In this document: positions 34,359-45,007 of the stretch, in pieces | Layout: every line of letters starts with the position of its first letter | Numbering within the stretch: the first letter of the stretch is position 1 | From: Hymenobacter busanensis | Lineage (GTDB): Bacteria > Bacteroidota > Bacteroidia > Cytophagales > Hymenobacteraceae | DNA: 64,000 bases | Reading direction: 5' to 3' | NCBI RefSeq assembly: GCF_008727865.1 | Contig: NZ_VTWU01000004.1 | Span: 516,107-580,106, forward strand | Notes under the pieces: model-generated | The model's database searches: none | What the model saw: only the letters and a program-made list of their open reading frames with translations | What the model was told of the DNA's origin: nothing | Translations under genes and position numbers: made by a program

Positions 34359-34462
34359 TGTCATCCTGAGCTAAAAGCGAAGGACTTTCTCCTTGTTGAA
34401 TGAGTCGTTGTTACGAGCTTCGTTCAGCGGTGAAAAGGTCCTTCGCTCTGCTCAGGATGACA
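34359..34462. repeat. Long intergenic palindrome (copy b, TCATCCTGAGC type)
   Basis: TGTCATCCTGAGC (34359-34371) pairs with the complement at 34450-34462, and GCGAAGGA and TTTCT words pair inward with mismatches. The centre holds TCGTTCAGCG at 34420-34429 and a second TCGTT at 34405. It fills the gap between two convergent genes and shares its outer arms with copy a. Confidence 0.9.
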
Positions 34463-34472
34463 GTTTTGTATG

Positions 34473-35519
34473 CTAGCCCAAATCCTGGCGCATGCGCAGG
34501 CTGTGCTCTTTCACCGTCTCGATGAACACCTTCACGCGGTCGGGGTTGGTGTCGGGGTACACGCCGTGGCCGAGGTTGGCAATGTGGCGCTGCGGGCCGA
34601 AGCGCTCCAGCATGGCAACGGTGGCGGCGCGCACCTGCTCGGGCGAACCGTAGAGGGCGCAGGGGTCGAGGTTGCCCTGCAGGGTTTTGTCGCCCACGAG
34701 CTGGCGCACGTGGCGCGGGTCTTCGTTCCAGTCGAGGCCGATGGTGCGGCAGGGCATCTGGGCGAAATCCTGGTGGGCGAAGAAGGCGCCTTTGGCAAAC
34801 ACCGTCACGGGGGTATCGGCGGGCATGGCCGCACAGATTTCCTGGATGTAGCGGGCCGAAAACTCGTGGTAGTGCTCGGGGTTCAGAATGCCGGCCCACG
34901 AATCAAATACCTGCACCAGGTTGGCGCCGGCCTCGATTTGGGCGCGCAGGTAGGCAATGGTGGTGTCGGTGATTTTGCGCAGCAGGCGGTGGGCCAGCTC
35001 GGGGTCCTGAAACAGCATCCGCCGCGCTTTGGAGAAGGTCTTGGAGCCGTGGCCTTCCACCATGTAAGCCAGAATCGTCCAGGGCGCGCCGGCAAACCCG
35101 ATGAGCGGCACGCGGCCGCCCAGGGCGCGCTTGGTGACGCGGATGGCGTCGAGCACGTAGCCGAGGTGCTCGTGCGGATCGGCCACGCGCAGGCGGTCTA
35201 CGTCGGCAGCCGACTGCACGGTTTGGGGAAACAGCGGGCCGCGGGCTTCCACCATTTCGTAGGTCAGGCCCATGGCTTCGGGCACCACCAGAATGTCGGA
35301 GAAGATGATGGCCGCGTCGACGTCCAGCGCGTCGATGGGCTGGATAGTGACTTCGGCTGCCAGATCGGGCGTTTCCACCAGCTCCTTGAAGCCGCTCAGC
35401 TTGGCGCGCAGGGCGCGGTACTCGGGCAGAATGCGGCCGGCCTGGCGCATGAGCCACACGGGCGTCCGTTCGGTTTGTTCGCCGCGCGCGGCGCGGAGCA
35501 GGAGGTCGTTTTTGAGCAT
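34473..35519 (-). CDS. hemE: Uroporphyrinogen decarboxylase
   Basis: A 348-residue HemE of normal length. The N-terminal active-site signature [16 protein letters not shown] is near residues 20-35 and the second is [20 protein letters not shown]. It decarboxylates four acetate side chains of uroporphyrinogen III to give coproporphyrinogen III in heme synthesis. Start ATG at 35519. It follows the MarC-family gene on the same strand with a 66-base gap. No other heme gene is in the window. Confidence 0.96.
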   Translation of the reverse strand: MLKNDLLLRAARGEQTERTPVWLMRQAGRILPEYRALRAKLSGFKELVETPDLAAEVTIQPIDALDVDAAIIFSDILVVPEAMGLTYEMVEARGPLFPQTVQSAADVDRLRVADPHEHLGYVLDAIRVTKRALGGRVPLIGFAGAPWTILAYMVEGHGSKTFSKARRMLFQDPELAHRLLRKITDTTIAYLRAQIEAGANLVQVFDSWAGILNPEHYHEFSARYIQEICAAMPADTPVTVFAKGAFFAHQDFAQMPCRTIGLDWNEDPRHVRQLVGDKTLQGNLDPCALYGSPEQVRAATVAMLERFGPQRHIANLGHGVYPDTNPDRVKVFIETVKEHSLRMRQDLG

Positions 35520-35585
35520 GGGGAGCGGGCTAGAGGCGGCAAAGGTACAATTGCTGGCTTTGCGGTGCAGCAGGCGCGGTCCGTG

Positions 35586-36212
35586 CTACTGCGTCAGTCC
35601 CGGAAACAGCGCCTTGATGGCCGTGGCCAAGAAATTCACCCCAATGGCAAGCGTGATGAAGCCCATGATGCGCGCCAGCGCCGCCATGCCCGGCCGGCCC
35701 AGAAACCGCGTCAACCGCAGCGACGACATCAGAATCAGGTAGGCGGCCAGCGCCACCAGCACGAAGCCCAAAAACGTCATGCCCATGCTCAGGTACGAGG
35801 GCCGCTCGGTGAACAGGCCGATGCACACGGCCATGGAGCCGGGGCCCGAGAGCATGGGCATGGCCAGCGGCGTGAAGCTGATGTCGTCTTTGTGCATGCT
35901 TTCCTCCAGCGTGGCGTCCGATACTTTGGCGCGGTTGCCGCCCGGCGTGAGCAAATCGAAGGCCGAGCGCATGAGCAGAATGCCGCCCGCAATGCGCAGG
36001 TGGTGGATGTTGATGCCGAAGAAGTTGAGAATGTACTGCCCCGCGAAAAACGACACCGCCAGCACGCCCACCATGTAGATGCACGCCCGCAGCGCGGTGG
36101 CGGCCCGGCCGCTGGCCGTGTCGTGCTCCGTGAGCGTGAGAAACACCGGCATGGCCCCGAAGGGGTTGACAACGGAGAAGAGTGTGGTGAACGTGGCGAG
36201 CAGAATTTCCAT
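35586..36212 (-). CDS. MarC family integral membrane protein
   Basis: A 208-residue protein with about six membrane segments. The MarC family is shown by the start MEILLATFTTLFSVVNPFGAMPVFLTLT and GFVLVALAAYLILMSS. The conserved PLAMPMLSGPGSMA is a family mark. These proteins sit in the inner membrane; no transport activity has been settled for the family. It is upstream of hemE on the same strand, with unrelated function. Start ATG at 36212. Confidence 0.92.
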   Translation of the reverse strand: MEILLATFTTLFSVVNPFGAMPVFLTLTEHDTASGRAATALRACIYMVGVLAVSFFAGQYILNFFGINIHHLRIAGGILLMRSAFDLLTPGGNRAKVSDATLEESMHKDDISFTPLAMPMLSGPGSMAVCIGLFTERPSYLSMGMTFLGFVLVALAAYLILMSSLRLTRFLGRPGMAALARIMGFITLAIGVNFLATAIKALFPGLTQ

Positions 36213-36350
36213 GCGCGGGCAAGTGGGGAGCGGCCAAAGGTAGGATTTGGGCGCATACGGAGTGCGCCGAAATTGGCTATGTTTGGCCGCGGCCTCGTAT
36301 GTAGTCAGGCCGAGGCAGCCGCCCTATTGCGCGGCCGCTCCACCTTCCCT

Positions 36351-36899
36351 ATGACGACCACTCCTCCCGACTCCGCCACCCCGGACCCCGCCGCCACGCC
36401 CATTGTGGGCATCATTATGGGCGGCCAATCGGACCTGCGTGTGATGAACGCCGCGGCCGAGATGCTGCGCCAGTTTCAGGTGCCCTACGAACTCACCCTG
36501 GTGTCGCCGCACCGCACGCCGCACCGCTTGGTGGAGTACGCCGAATCGGCCCGCAAGCGCGGCCTGCGCGTGCTCATTGCCGGTGGAGGCGGGGCCGCCC
36601 ACCTGCCGGGCATGGCCGCGGCCTTCACCACCATTCCCGTCATCGGGGTGCCCATCAACGTGCCCACCAGCATCGGCGGGCTCGATTCCATCTTGTCGAT
36701 GCTGCAAATGCCTACCGGTGTGCCCGTAGCCACGGTAGCCGTGGATGGCGCCGCCAACGCGGCCGTGCTGGCCGTGCAGATGCTGGCCCTCGGCAACGCC
36801 CGGCTTGCCGATGCCCTGGAGAAATACCGCGGGGCCCTGCGCGACAAGGTGATGCGCACCGTCGACGAGCTGCGCAAGGGCGGCCTCGACGACATATAG
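36351..36899 (+). CDS. purE: 5-(carboxyamino)imidazole ribonucleotide mutase (PurE)
   Basis: A 182-residue class I PurE. The active-site features are seen in PIVGIIMGGQSDLRVM, SPHRTPHRLVEYAESA, AGGGGAAHLPGM and NVPTSIGGLDSILSM. The usual phosphate-loop sequence GSxSD appears as GGQSD, with Gly in place of Ser. PurE converts N5-CAIR to CAIR in purine synthesis; its partner PurK is not in the window. The ATG at 36351 is used; the very long frame starting at 34470 is antisense to hemE and marC. About 25 residues precede the core and are Pro/Thr-rich. Confidence 0.94.
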   Translation: MTTTPPDSATPDPAATPIVGIIMGGQSDLRVMNAAAEMLRQFQVPYELTLVSPHRTPHRLVEYAESARKRGLRVLIAGGGGAAHLPGMAAAFTTIPVIGVPINVPTSIGGLDSILSMLQMPTGVPVATVAVDGAANAAVLAVQMLALGNARLADALEKYRGALRDKVMRTVDELRKGGLDDI

Positions 36900-36996
36900 C
36901 CGCCCGGGAATTATGGGGAGGGTACAATTGGGAGGTTGGCATTCAGCCGTTTCAGCCGCTGATTGCAACCAACTCGGCAAGGAGTAGTACAAGCCA

Positions 36997-38187
36997 TTGA
37001 TTTCCCCTCTCTCCGCCCTTTCCGTGCTGCTGCAACTCTCTTCTTTACTTACGAACCTGCTCGTGGGGCTGACGTGGCTACTGGGCGTGGCGGTGGTAGT
37101 GGCCACGCTGCTGCCGCTGCTGCGCCAAACCGCGTGGTGGATCCGCGTGTTCGACTTCCCCCGCCTGCAAATTGTGGGCGTGGCCGTCGTGTCGCTGTCG
37201 GGGGCGCTGGGCCTGCGCTTCTGGGACCAGAACTGGGCCTGGCGGCTGCTGCTGCTCACGCAGGCGGCCGTGATTGTCTACCAGATAGCGCGCATTCTGC
37301 CCTACACGCGCCTCGTGCGCAAGCAGGTGGGCGACTCAACCCTGAAAGACGGGCGGCGCCACCTGAGCCTAGCCATGATGAACGTGCTGCAGTTCAACCG
37401 CCAAGGCGCCCGGGCGCTGCAGGTGCTCCAGCAAGCCGACCCCGACATCATCATGGCCGTGGAAACCGACGACTGGTGGTACCAGCAGCTCAAGCCGCTG
37501 GAAACCACGCATCCTTACGTGTGCCACGAGCCGCTCGACAACACCTACGGCCTGCTGTTTTTTTCGCGCCTGCCGCTGGAAAACTTCGTCATCAAGTATT
37601 TGCTCGACGACGACGTGCCCAGCCTGCACACCCGCGTTCAGCTACCCGACGGCCGCACCTGGGTGCGGCTCTACGGCCTGCACCCCAAACCACCGGCACC
37701 GGCCGAATCCAAAACCAGCACCAAGCGCGACGCTGAGCTGCTATTGGTGGGCAAGGAAATCGACCGCAACGAAGAGCCGACCATTGTGTTTGGCGACATG
37801 AACGACGTGGCCTGGTCGCACACCTCCGAGCTGTTTCGGCGCATCAGCGGCCTGATGGACCCGCGCGTGGGCCGCGGCCTGCTGCCCACCTTCCACGCCG
37901 ATTACTCCCTGTTGCGCTGGCCTCTGGACCACGTCTTCGTTTCGGCCCACTTCAAGGTCGACGACATGGAGCGGCTGCCCTACGTCGGCTCCGACCACTT
38001 TCCCATCTACATCAAGCTCAGCTACGAGCCCCACGACAAGGAAGTGCAGGAAGAAAACAGCGAGGAGGCCGACTTCGAAGACCACAAAGAAGCCCTGGAG
38101 AAAATAAAAGAGGGCTTTGAGGAGGAAAACGAAGAAGAGCAGGAGGAGGCCACCGACCCCGAGCCCAAGAAGGTGTTGACTACGTAA
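36997..38187 (+). CDS. Membrane-anchored endonuclease/exonuclease/phosphatase-fold protein
   Basis: A 396-residue protein. The N-terminus has three membrane segments (about 15-35, 50-66, 75-95), then an EEP-fold domain: MMNVLQFN, DIIMAVETDDWW, FGDMNDVAW and GSDHFPIYIKL, giving the metal and catalytic residues. The last 50 residues are acidic and low-complexity (EENEEEQEEATDPE). Such proteins in Bacteroidota are usually annotated as endonuclease/exonuclease/phosphatase family with unknown substrate. The start must be TTG at 36997 or GTG at 37024 because a stop precedes and no ATG is near; AAGGAG at 36979-36984 supports 36997. Confidence 0.86.
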   Translation: MISPLSALSVLLQLSSLLTNLLVGLTWLLGVAVVVATLLPLLRQTAWWIRVFDFPRLQIVGVAVVSLSGALGLRFWDQNWAWRLLLLTQAAVIVYQIARILPYTRLVRKQVGDSTLKDGRRHLSLAMMNVLQFNRQGARALQVLQQADPDIIMAVETDDWWYQQLKPLETTHPYVCHEPLDNTYGLLFFSRLPLENFVIKYLLDDDVPSLHTRVQLPDGRTWVRLYGLHPKPPAPAESKTSTKRDAELLLVGKEIDRNEEPTIVFGDMNDVAWSHTSELFRRISGLMDPRVGRGLLPTFHADYSLLRWPLDHVFVSAHFKVDDMERLPYVGSDHFPIYIKLSYEPHDKEVQEENSEEADFEDHKEALEKIKEGFEEENEEEQEEATDPEPKKVLTT

Positions 38188-38203
38188 AGCCGTGTTTCCG
38201 GCG

Positions 38204-39346
38204 CTACTCGCCTTCGTATAAAAACGCCATCTGCCGCTCGTTCACGCGGGCCGGCACGCGGCGCATCACCGCGTCGCGCAGCTGTATAAGCAGGCGGTTT
38301 TCGAGTTGGGCCGCTTTGCCCAGTTGCCACGACTGGTTGACGATGCGCGTGGTGCGCGGCCGGCGGCGCTGGTCAAACGCCTGAAATGCCGCCACGGGGT
38401 CGGCGTTTTCCGCCAGGCAGCGGGCCAGCATGGCGGCATCTTCTACGGCTTGCCCTGCTCCCTGGCCCATGTTGGGCGTGGTAGCATGGGCGGCGTCGCC
38501 GAGCAGCAGCACCCGGCCAAAGGCAAACCGGCGCAACGGCTTCAGGTCGATGATGTCGCCCCACAGCAGCTGGTCCTCGTGGGTGAGGGATAGGAGCGCG
38601 GGAATGGGGGCGTGGAAGTCGGCAAACCGGCGTTGCACGTCGGCCAGGCGCCAGCCCCGAAACACGGGGTTGTTGGGCACGGCGCTGTTCACGCAAGCAA
38701 ACCAATACACCTGTCCGTTGGCCAGCGGCACGCAGCCGAAGCGCCCGGCCGAACCCCAGCTTTCGGTGGAGCGGCCAGCCGGCAACCCCAGTGCCCGGGC
38801 ATCGACGACGCCGCGCCAGCATGTGTACCCCGCAAAGCGCGGCTGCGCCTCGGGCAGCAGCTGCCGCCGCACACCCGACCGAATGCCATCGGCCCCGATC
38901 AGCGCGTCGGCGGTGCCGGTGCTGCCGTCGGTGAAATGGGCCGTGACGCGGCCGTTGTGCTCCTCGAACCGCTCGAATCGTTTGCCTAGCTGCAAGGTGC
39001 AGGGCGGCAGCTGCTGGAGCAGTACGCGCTGCAGATCGGCGCGGTGAATGGCGAGGTTATCGTAGCCGAGACGCCGGGTAAACGGTGCCGTGTCGACATC
39101 GTTGAGCACGCGGCCGTGCTGGTCTAGCAGGCTGATGTGGGTAACGGGGTGCCCCGCGGCCCGCACGGGCGCGTGCACTCCCAGGTGGTCGAGGCTGCGC
39201 ATGGCGTTGGCGCCCAGCACTACGCCCGCCCCAATTTCGCGCAGCTCGGCAGCGGCCTCATACACGTGGGCGCTATGCCCTTGCTGCAACAGCGCCCGGG
39301 CCGTAGCTAACCCGCCGATACCGCCGCCAATGATGATAAATTCCAT
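38204..39346 (-). CDS. FAD-dependent monooxygenase (PHBH fold)
   Basis: A 380-residue flavoprotein. The dinucleotide-binding motif is IIIGGGIGGLATARAL at residues 4-19. Further on are LIGADGIRSGVRR (DG motif) and GDAAHATTPNMGQGAGQAVED (GD motif). These place it with class A flavin monooxygenases, near FAD-dependent urate hydroxylase and zeaxanthin epoxidase-like enzymes. The substrate cannot be told. The ATG at 39346 (MEFIIIGGG) is far better than the frame extension to 39412. It is convergent with the endonuclease-fold gene. Confidence 0.9.
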   Translation of the reverse strand: MEFIIIGGGIGGLATARALLQQGHSAHVYEAAAELREIGAGVVLGANAMRSLDHLGVHAPVRAAGHPVTHISLLDQHGRVLNDVDTAPFTRRLGYDNLAIHRADLQRVLLQQLPPCTLQLGKRFERFEEHNGRVTAHFTDGSTGTADALIGADGIRSGVRRQLLPEAQPRFAGYTCWRGVVDARALGLPAGRSTESWGSAGRFGCVPLANGQVYWFACVNSAVPNNPVFRGWRLADVQRRFADFHAPIPALLSLTHEDQLLWGDIIDLKPLRRFAFGRVLLLGDAAHATTPNMGQGAGQAVEDAAMLARCLAENADPVAAFQAFDQRRRPRTTRIVNQSWQLGKAAQLENRLLIQLRDAVMRRVPARVNERQMAFLYEGE

Positions 39347-39613
39347 GCGTGTGCAAACGAGCCGCCGGTTTCCGCCGCACGGGCAGTTCCACGGGCCGGT
39401 TTGCGGCGGCAACTTAGACCCGGAAAGTGAAACCTGCTACCACATCTTGGGGTGAGCGGGCTGCGAGCGAACGAAAAGGCAGCCAAAACGACTTTCTCAA
39501 AATAGGATGGAAAAGCGACTGGGTTTCCAGATTTGGGAAACCAATTGCTGAACTTATCGGCCTCTGCAGGCGGTTTGCAGCTGGTAATGAGTTGTTGCCT
39601 CCGTCAATAGAAT

Positions 39614-40291
39614 ATGATTTTTCTTTCCGCATTGCTTGTCGCACCGCTGCTCTGCGCGGACCCCGTTACCGACCGCGTGTTCAAGCCCGAACTGCTGCCA
39701 GCCAAGGCGGCCCGGCCCATGGCGTTTGTGCCGGCCGGCTGGATGCTGGAGCGCCAGGCCGCCGGCGACCTGAACGCCGACAAACGCCCCGACCAAGTGC
39801 TGCTGCTTGTAGAACGCCCTTCGGCGGCGCCCGATGCCAAGCGGGAGCGGGCCGTGGTGGTGCTGCTGGCCGAGCCCACGGGGCAGTTTCGGCGGGTAGG
39901 GGCCGCCGGGGCCGTGTTGCCCTGCGTGGGCTGCGACGAAACCGCCGCCGGCACCGACGGCGTGCCCGAACTCGCCATCAGCAAAGGGCAGGTGAGCCTG
40001 CGCCACATTGCCGGCAATGCCCAAACCACCGACCGCACGCTGCGCTTCCGCTACGAGTCCACTGCCGACCGCGTGCGCCTCGTGGGCGAAGACCACATCC
40101 GCAGCAGCCGCCAGGTGCTGGATACCACCGTGCGCCACACCGATTTCCTGACTGGCCAGCAGCAAACCGAACGCATTTACGCCGACCCCAAAGCCCAGGG
40201 CAGCACCCGCCAGCTCACCTCGCGCAGCACGGCCACCGTGCCCACCGCGCCGCGCTATCTGGAAGACCTAAACCTAAATACCCTGCTCTAA
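39614..40291 (+). CDS. Exported protein, paralogue of the broken gene downstream
   Basis: A 225-residue exported protein with a short signal peptide (MIFLSALLVAPLLCADP). The body has GDLNADKRPDQVLLLVE, an Asp-rich pattern like an FG-GAP/calcium loop, then a CVGC pair near residue 97, DGVPELAISKGQVSL and DFLTGQQQTERIY. Its neighbour at 40391 carries the same elements, so the two arose by duplication. I do not recognise the family beyond that. A terminator follows at 40321. The 267-base gap upstream to 39346 holds nothing that I can identify. Confidence 0.75.
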   Translation: MIFLSALLVAPLLCADPVTDRVFKPELLPAKAARPMAFVPAGWMLERQAAGDLNADKRPDQVLLLVERPSAAPDAKRERAVVVLLAEPTGQFRRVGAAGAVLPCVGCDETAAGTDGVPELAISKGQVSLRHIAGNAQTTDRTLRFRYESTADRVRLVGEDHIRSSRQVLDTTVRHTDFLTGQQQTERIYADPKAQGSTRQLTSRSTATVPTAPRYLEDLNLNTLL

Positions 40292-40320
40292 ACGCTCCTT
40301 TCCGCTCACAGACAAGCTGG

Positions 40321-40349
40321 AAAAGCCGGGACTCTGTTCCGGCTTTTTT
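40321..40349 (+). terminator. Rho-independent terminator after the first paralogue
   Basis: AAAAGCCGG (40321-40329) pairs with CCGGCTTTT (40339-40347), followed by more T. It separates the two paralogous genes. Confidence 0.8.
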
Positions 40350-40390
40350 GCGTCCGGTGGTTTTTGGGCACGGGTGTACCTTGCGCCGCT

Positions 40391-41094
40391 ATGCTTCGTT
40401 GCTTCTGGTTTCTGCTGTTGCTTTTTTCCGCCAGCGGGCTGACCGCGCAGCCCGCCACGCCCCCCCTGCTCGACCCCAAACGGGTGCCGCTGACCGCGAA
40501 AAAGCCCGCCGATTTTGTGCCGGCGGGCTGGCAGCTGGAGCAACAGCTCAGCGGCAACCTGAACGCTGATGCGCGCCCCGACCGCGTGCTGATGCTCGTG
40601 GAAAAAGCCACCATCAACGATAACTCAGTCGACCGCAACCGTGCGCTGCTGGTGCTCTTGGCGCAACCGGACGGCTCGTTGAAACGCGTCGGTGTCGGCC
40701 CGAAGGCACTGTATTGCACGGGCTGTTTTGGCGCCCTAGCCGGCCCTGAAGGCGGTACGCCCGAACTTAGCTTCGACCGCGGCAGCCTGCTGGTGGAGCA
40801 CATGGCGGGCTCGCGTTTTATGACGGTGCAAACGCAGCGCTTCCGCTACGAAACGGCCAGTGGCCGCGGCGGCTCATCGGCGAAGAGTACAGCAACACCG
40901 ACCGGGCCAGAGGGCTTAGCACGCACGCCAGCACCAACTTTCTCACCGGTCAGCAGCAAATCAGCAAAGGCAGAATGGACAGCGAGAAAAGCCAACGGAT
41001 AACGCGCCGCACGGTGAAAACGCCGAAGCTGTATCTGGAAGATGTAAACGCGCAGGGCGAGACGCCGTGGTTGCCGGCCGACTTCTTTGATTGA
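40391..41094 (+). pseudogene. Frameshifted paralogue of the gene at 39614
   Basis: The intact reading frame from ATG 40391 (signal peptide MLRCFWFLLLLFSASGLTA) matches its neighbour through GNLNADARPDRVLMLVE, CTGC and RFRYET, up to about 40867. Past that point the neighbour's sequence continues in another frame: RRLIGEEYSNTD, then NFLTGQQQIS, and LYLEDVNAQGE, ending at TGA 41092-41094. One base is missing (or two added) near 40868. The first frame then runs to 41002 in unrelated residues. It could be a real decayed copy, a sequencing error, or a frameshift read in the cell; a decayed copy or error is likeliest. Confidence 0.8.
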
Positions 41095-41120
41095 TTCTTC
41101 CTGCGAATAACCCCTGATGC

Positions 41121-41155
41121 AAAAAAGGCCCGAAGCTCACGCTCCGGGCCTTTTT
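41121..41155. terminator. Bidirectional terminator between the paralogue and dnaK
   Basis: AAAAAAGGCCCG (41121-41132) pairs with CGGGCCTTTTT (41145-41155). Both strands end in a T run, so it can stop dnaK and the plus-strand gene. Confidence 0.85.
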
Positions 41156-41175
41156 ACTGTTCGACTAGCCGCGAA

Positions 41176-43128
<1,953 letters not shown>

Positions 43129-43335
43129 GAGTATGTTCGTAGGTAGAGTGAGGTGTCTTGTTTAGGTGGCAGCTTGCGGCTGTTGCGGGGTGGTTTACAA
43201 GACGCGTACCAGCCCGCCAAACGCCGTTTTTTGCTGCCAGAATGTCACCGCCCGGCAGAAGCCGCAGCGGTGTTTCTGCCGGAAGCGGTTGTACGGAAGA
43301 TGGAGCCGGACAGATATTCAGGCGACGCAGGCCGG

Positions 43336-43375
43336 AGTGGTACTACGACTCCAAGTCGTAGTACCACTATCGTTG
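43336..43375 (+). repeat. RAYT-associated REP-like hairpin, copy 2
   Basis: Perfect 15-base arms AGTGGTACTACGACT (43336-43350) and its complement (43354-43368), loop CCA. The flank TATCGTTG spans 43368-43375, its first T being the last base of the stem. The flank points toward the transposase gene. It is the left-hand copy bracketing the RAYT. Confidence 0.95.
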
Positions 43376-43386
43376 CACGACAGCCC

Positions 43387-43956
43387 TTAGAACAACCAGT
43401 CCTTTACATCCGCTGGCATAGTCTGCTTAATAAGCAAGGCTATTTGCTCCGCATCGGTTGGCAAATCGAGCAACGCCGTTGCCAGCTCTTTGTGGCATAA
43501 TGTACCACCACGCAACCCCGCGTAATCCGGATACGACGACCACACCCATTGGCTTATATCACGTATCAGGCCCGCTCGAAGCGGATTCTGGTGAATATAG
43601 CAGAAGCACATAAAGGCGTACTGCTCCGTTGATAATTCCTTCGCTTTCGTGTGCTGCTGGAACAACGAACCCGTACGGCCCTGCTCTTTTTGAATAGCGC
43701 GGGTGTATGAGCTTAGCAGAAGCCGGAGGTCGGTGCTACAACGTGCCAGGTCGGCGGCTTCGCGCACTTGCACCAGCAGATGAAAGTGGTTTGGCATGAG
43801 ACACCACGCCAAAATGCGCAGGTGTGGGGTGAGGTGGCGGCGGAGCTTGGTGAGAAAGTAGCGGTAATTCTCCGGCGTGTGAAATACCGTTTCGCGGTTG
43901 TTGCCCCGGTTGTAGAGGTGGTATAGCTTCTCGGGTTGAAGGTTTAGGGCTGACAT
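43387..43956 (-). CDS. REP-associated tyrosine transposase (RAYT, Y1/HUH family)
   Basis: A 189-residue single-strand DNA transposase of the IS200-like Y1 family. It has LYHLYNRGNNRETVF at about 11-25, the metal-binding HUH-type motif HFH at 57-59 in MPNHFHLL, and the likely catalytic tyrosine Tyr84 in LLSSYTRAIQ, followed by GSLFQQHTKAKEL. RAYTs nick at REP sequences and are thought to move them; they lack a full insertion-sequence ending. The open frame to 44043 runs through the right hairpin, so I place the start at ATG 43956. Both sides carry REP hairpins in opposite orientation. Confidence 0.9.
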   Translation of the reverse strand: MSALNLQPEKLYHLYNRGNNRETVFHTPENYRYFLTKLRRHLTPHLRILAWCLMPNHFHLLVQVREAADLARCSTDLRLLLSSYTRAIQKEQGRTGSLFQQHTKAKELSTEQYAFMCFCYIHQNPLRAGLIRDISQWVWSSYPDYAGLRGGTLCHKELATALLDLPTDAEQIALLIKQTMPADVKDWLF

Positions 43957-44003
43957 AATAACGCGGGGTAAATGCCAGGTAATATAGTCCCGTTCAACCT
44001 CCG

Positions 44004-44044
44004 CAACGATAGTGGTACTACGACTTTGGAGTCGTAGTACCACT
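44004..44044 (-). repeat. RAYT-associated REP-like hairpin, copy 3
   Basis: The flank reads CAACGATA on the plus strand (44004-44011), then 15-base arms (44011-44025 and 44030-44044) with loop TTGG. It is inverted with respect to copy 2, so both flanks point toward the RAYT gene. It covers the 3' end of the alpha/beta hydrolase gene, including its stop codon. Confidence 0.95.
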
Positions 44045-45007
44045 CCTAGCCAAAAACCCCGCCACCGTTTGTTGCCAGAGTCGCGGGTGCTTCTTCCAAT
44101 ACGGTTCGTGGCCGCTGCCGGGGAAATCCTGCCGCTGCTTCGGGCCGCGCAGGTTGGCGAAAATGGCGTCGGTTTCTTGGCGGGTTACGCGCGGGTCGGC
44201 AGTGCCCCACAGCAGCAGCGTGGGCGTGCTCACGTGGCGGGCGTAATCTTTGCCGTTGAGCCCGAAAGCCCAAAAGTTGTTTTGCACGCCGCCCCAGAAC
44301 ACCAGCAGGTTCGCCATCGGAAACGGCGGCACGTGCATGGAGCGGAACCGGTTTTGGGCCGTTTGCAGCATGCTGCCGTAGGGGCATTCGATAATGTTGG
44401 CGGTGGGCCGCACGTGCAGCTCACTTTCGGCCCGCAGAATGGCCACGGCGCCCATGCTCACGCCGTAAAGGATTATGGGCGTGTTCGACTGCCGGGGCAG
44501 CAGCCACCTGAACACGGCGGCCACGTCGTCGGCTTCCTGGTAGCCAACGGTGGTGCGGAAGCCGGCGGAGCCGCCGTTGCCGGCAAAATCGGTCAGCAGC
44601 ACGTTGTAGCCCAGGCGGCGGAAGTAGCTGGCTTCGGTCAGCAGGTGGGATTTGTCGGAGGTGTAGCCGTGGAACAGGGCCACGGTGCCGCGGGCTTGGG
44701 GCGCGGTGTCGTACCAGCTTTCGAGGCGGCCGTTTGGGCTCTGGATACTGACGGTTTGGTACGGAAACGCAGGCCTCGCGCGGTTAGCCGGCTTCGGATT
44801 CTTAATGCCCGTAGCCAGCACGTACAGCTTTTCGCCCACCGACAACTGTTCCGGGTTGGGCGTGTAGTAGCCCGGCTCGGCCGAGAAGTGCGTGAAGCGC
44901 CATGCGTGGTTGAAGGCCACCACATTGGCCAACAGAAACAGCAAAAGCCCGACCAGCAGCATCCGCCGCAGCCGAGGCCGCCAAAACACCAGCTGTCCTA
45001 TACTCAT
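44018..45007 (-). CDS. Alpha/beta hydrolase, membrane-anchored
   Basis: A 329-residue hydrolase with one N-terminal membrane segment (about 15-35). The alpha/beta fold shows VALFHGYTSDKSHL (oxyanion region), LYGVSMGAVAIL with nucleophile Ser in GVSMG, WGTADPRVT (Asp) and GSGHEPYW (His). The stop codon TAG is at 44018-44020, inside REP-like copy 3, and the last residues (SGTTTPKS) come from the hairpin. Its start overlaps the end of the pseudouridine synthase gene by ATGA, so the two are translationally coupled. The substrate is unknown. Confidence 0.88.
   Translation of the reverse strand: MSIGQLVFWRPRLRRMLLVGLLLFLLANVVAFNHAWRFTHFSAEPGYYTPNPEQLSVGEKLYVLATGIKNPKPANRARPAFPYQTVSIQSPNGRLESWYDTAPQARGTVALFHGYTSDKSHLLTEASYFRRLGYNVLLTDFAGNGGSAGFRTTVGYQEADDVAAVFRWLLPRQSNTPIILYGVSMGAVAILRAESELHVRPTANIIECPYGSMLQTAQNRFRSMHVPPFPMANLLVFWGGVQNNFWAFGLNGKDYARHVSTPTLLLWGTADPRVTRQETDAIFANLRGPKQRQDFPGSGHEPYWKKHPRLWQQTVAGFLARSGTTTPKS

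Noticed and set aside
34470..36899. Very long plus-strand open frame of about 800 codons that ends with purE
   Set aside because: Most of it is antisense to hemE and marC, both certain genes. Only the last 182 codons (from 36351) are PurE.
43140..43335. Possible CIRCE operator or other heat-shock site upstream of dnaK
   Set aside because: No TTAGCACTC-N9-GAGTGCTAA-like dyad is present. A hairpin at 43252-43282 (CCGGCAGAA/TTCTGCCGG) has no clear role.
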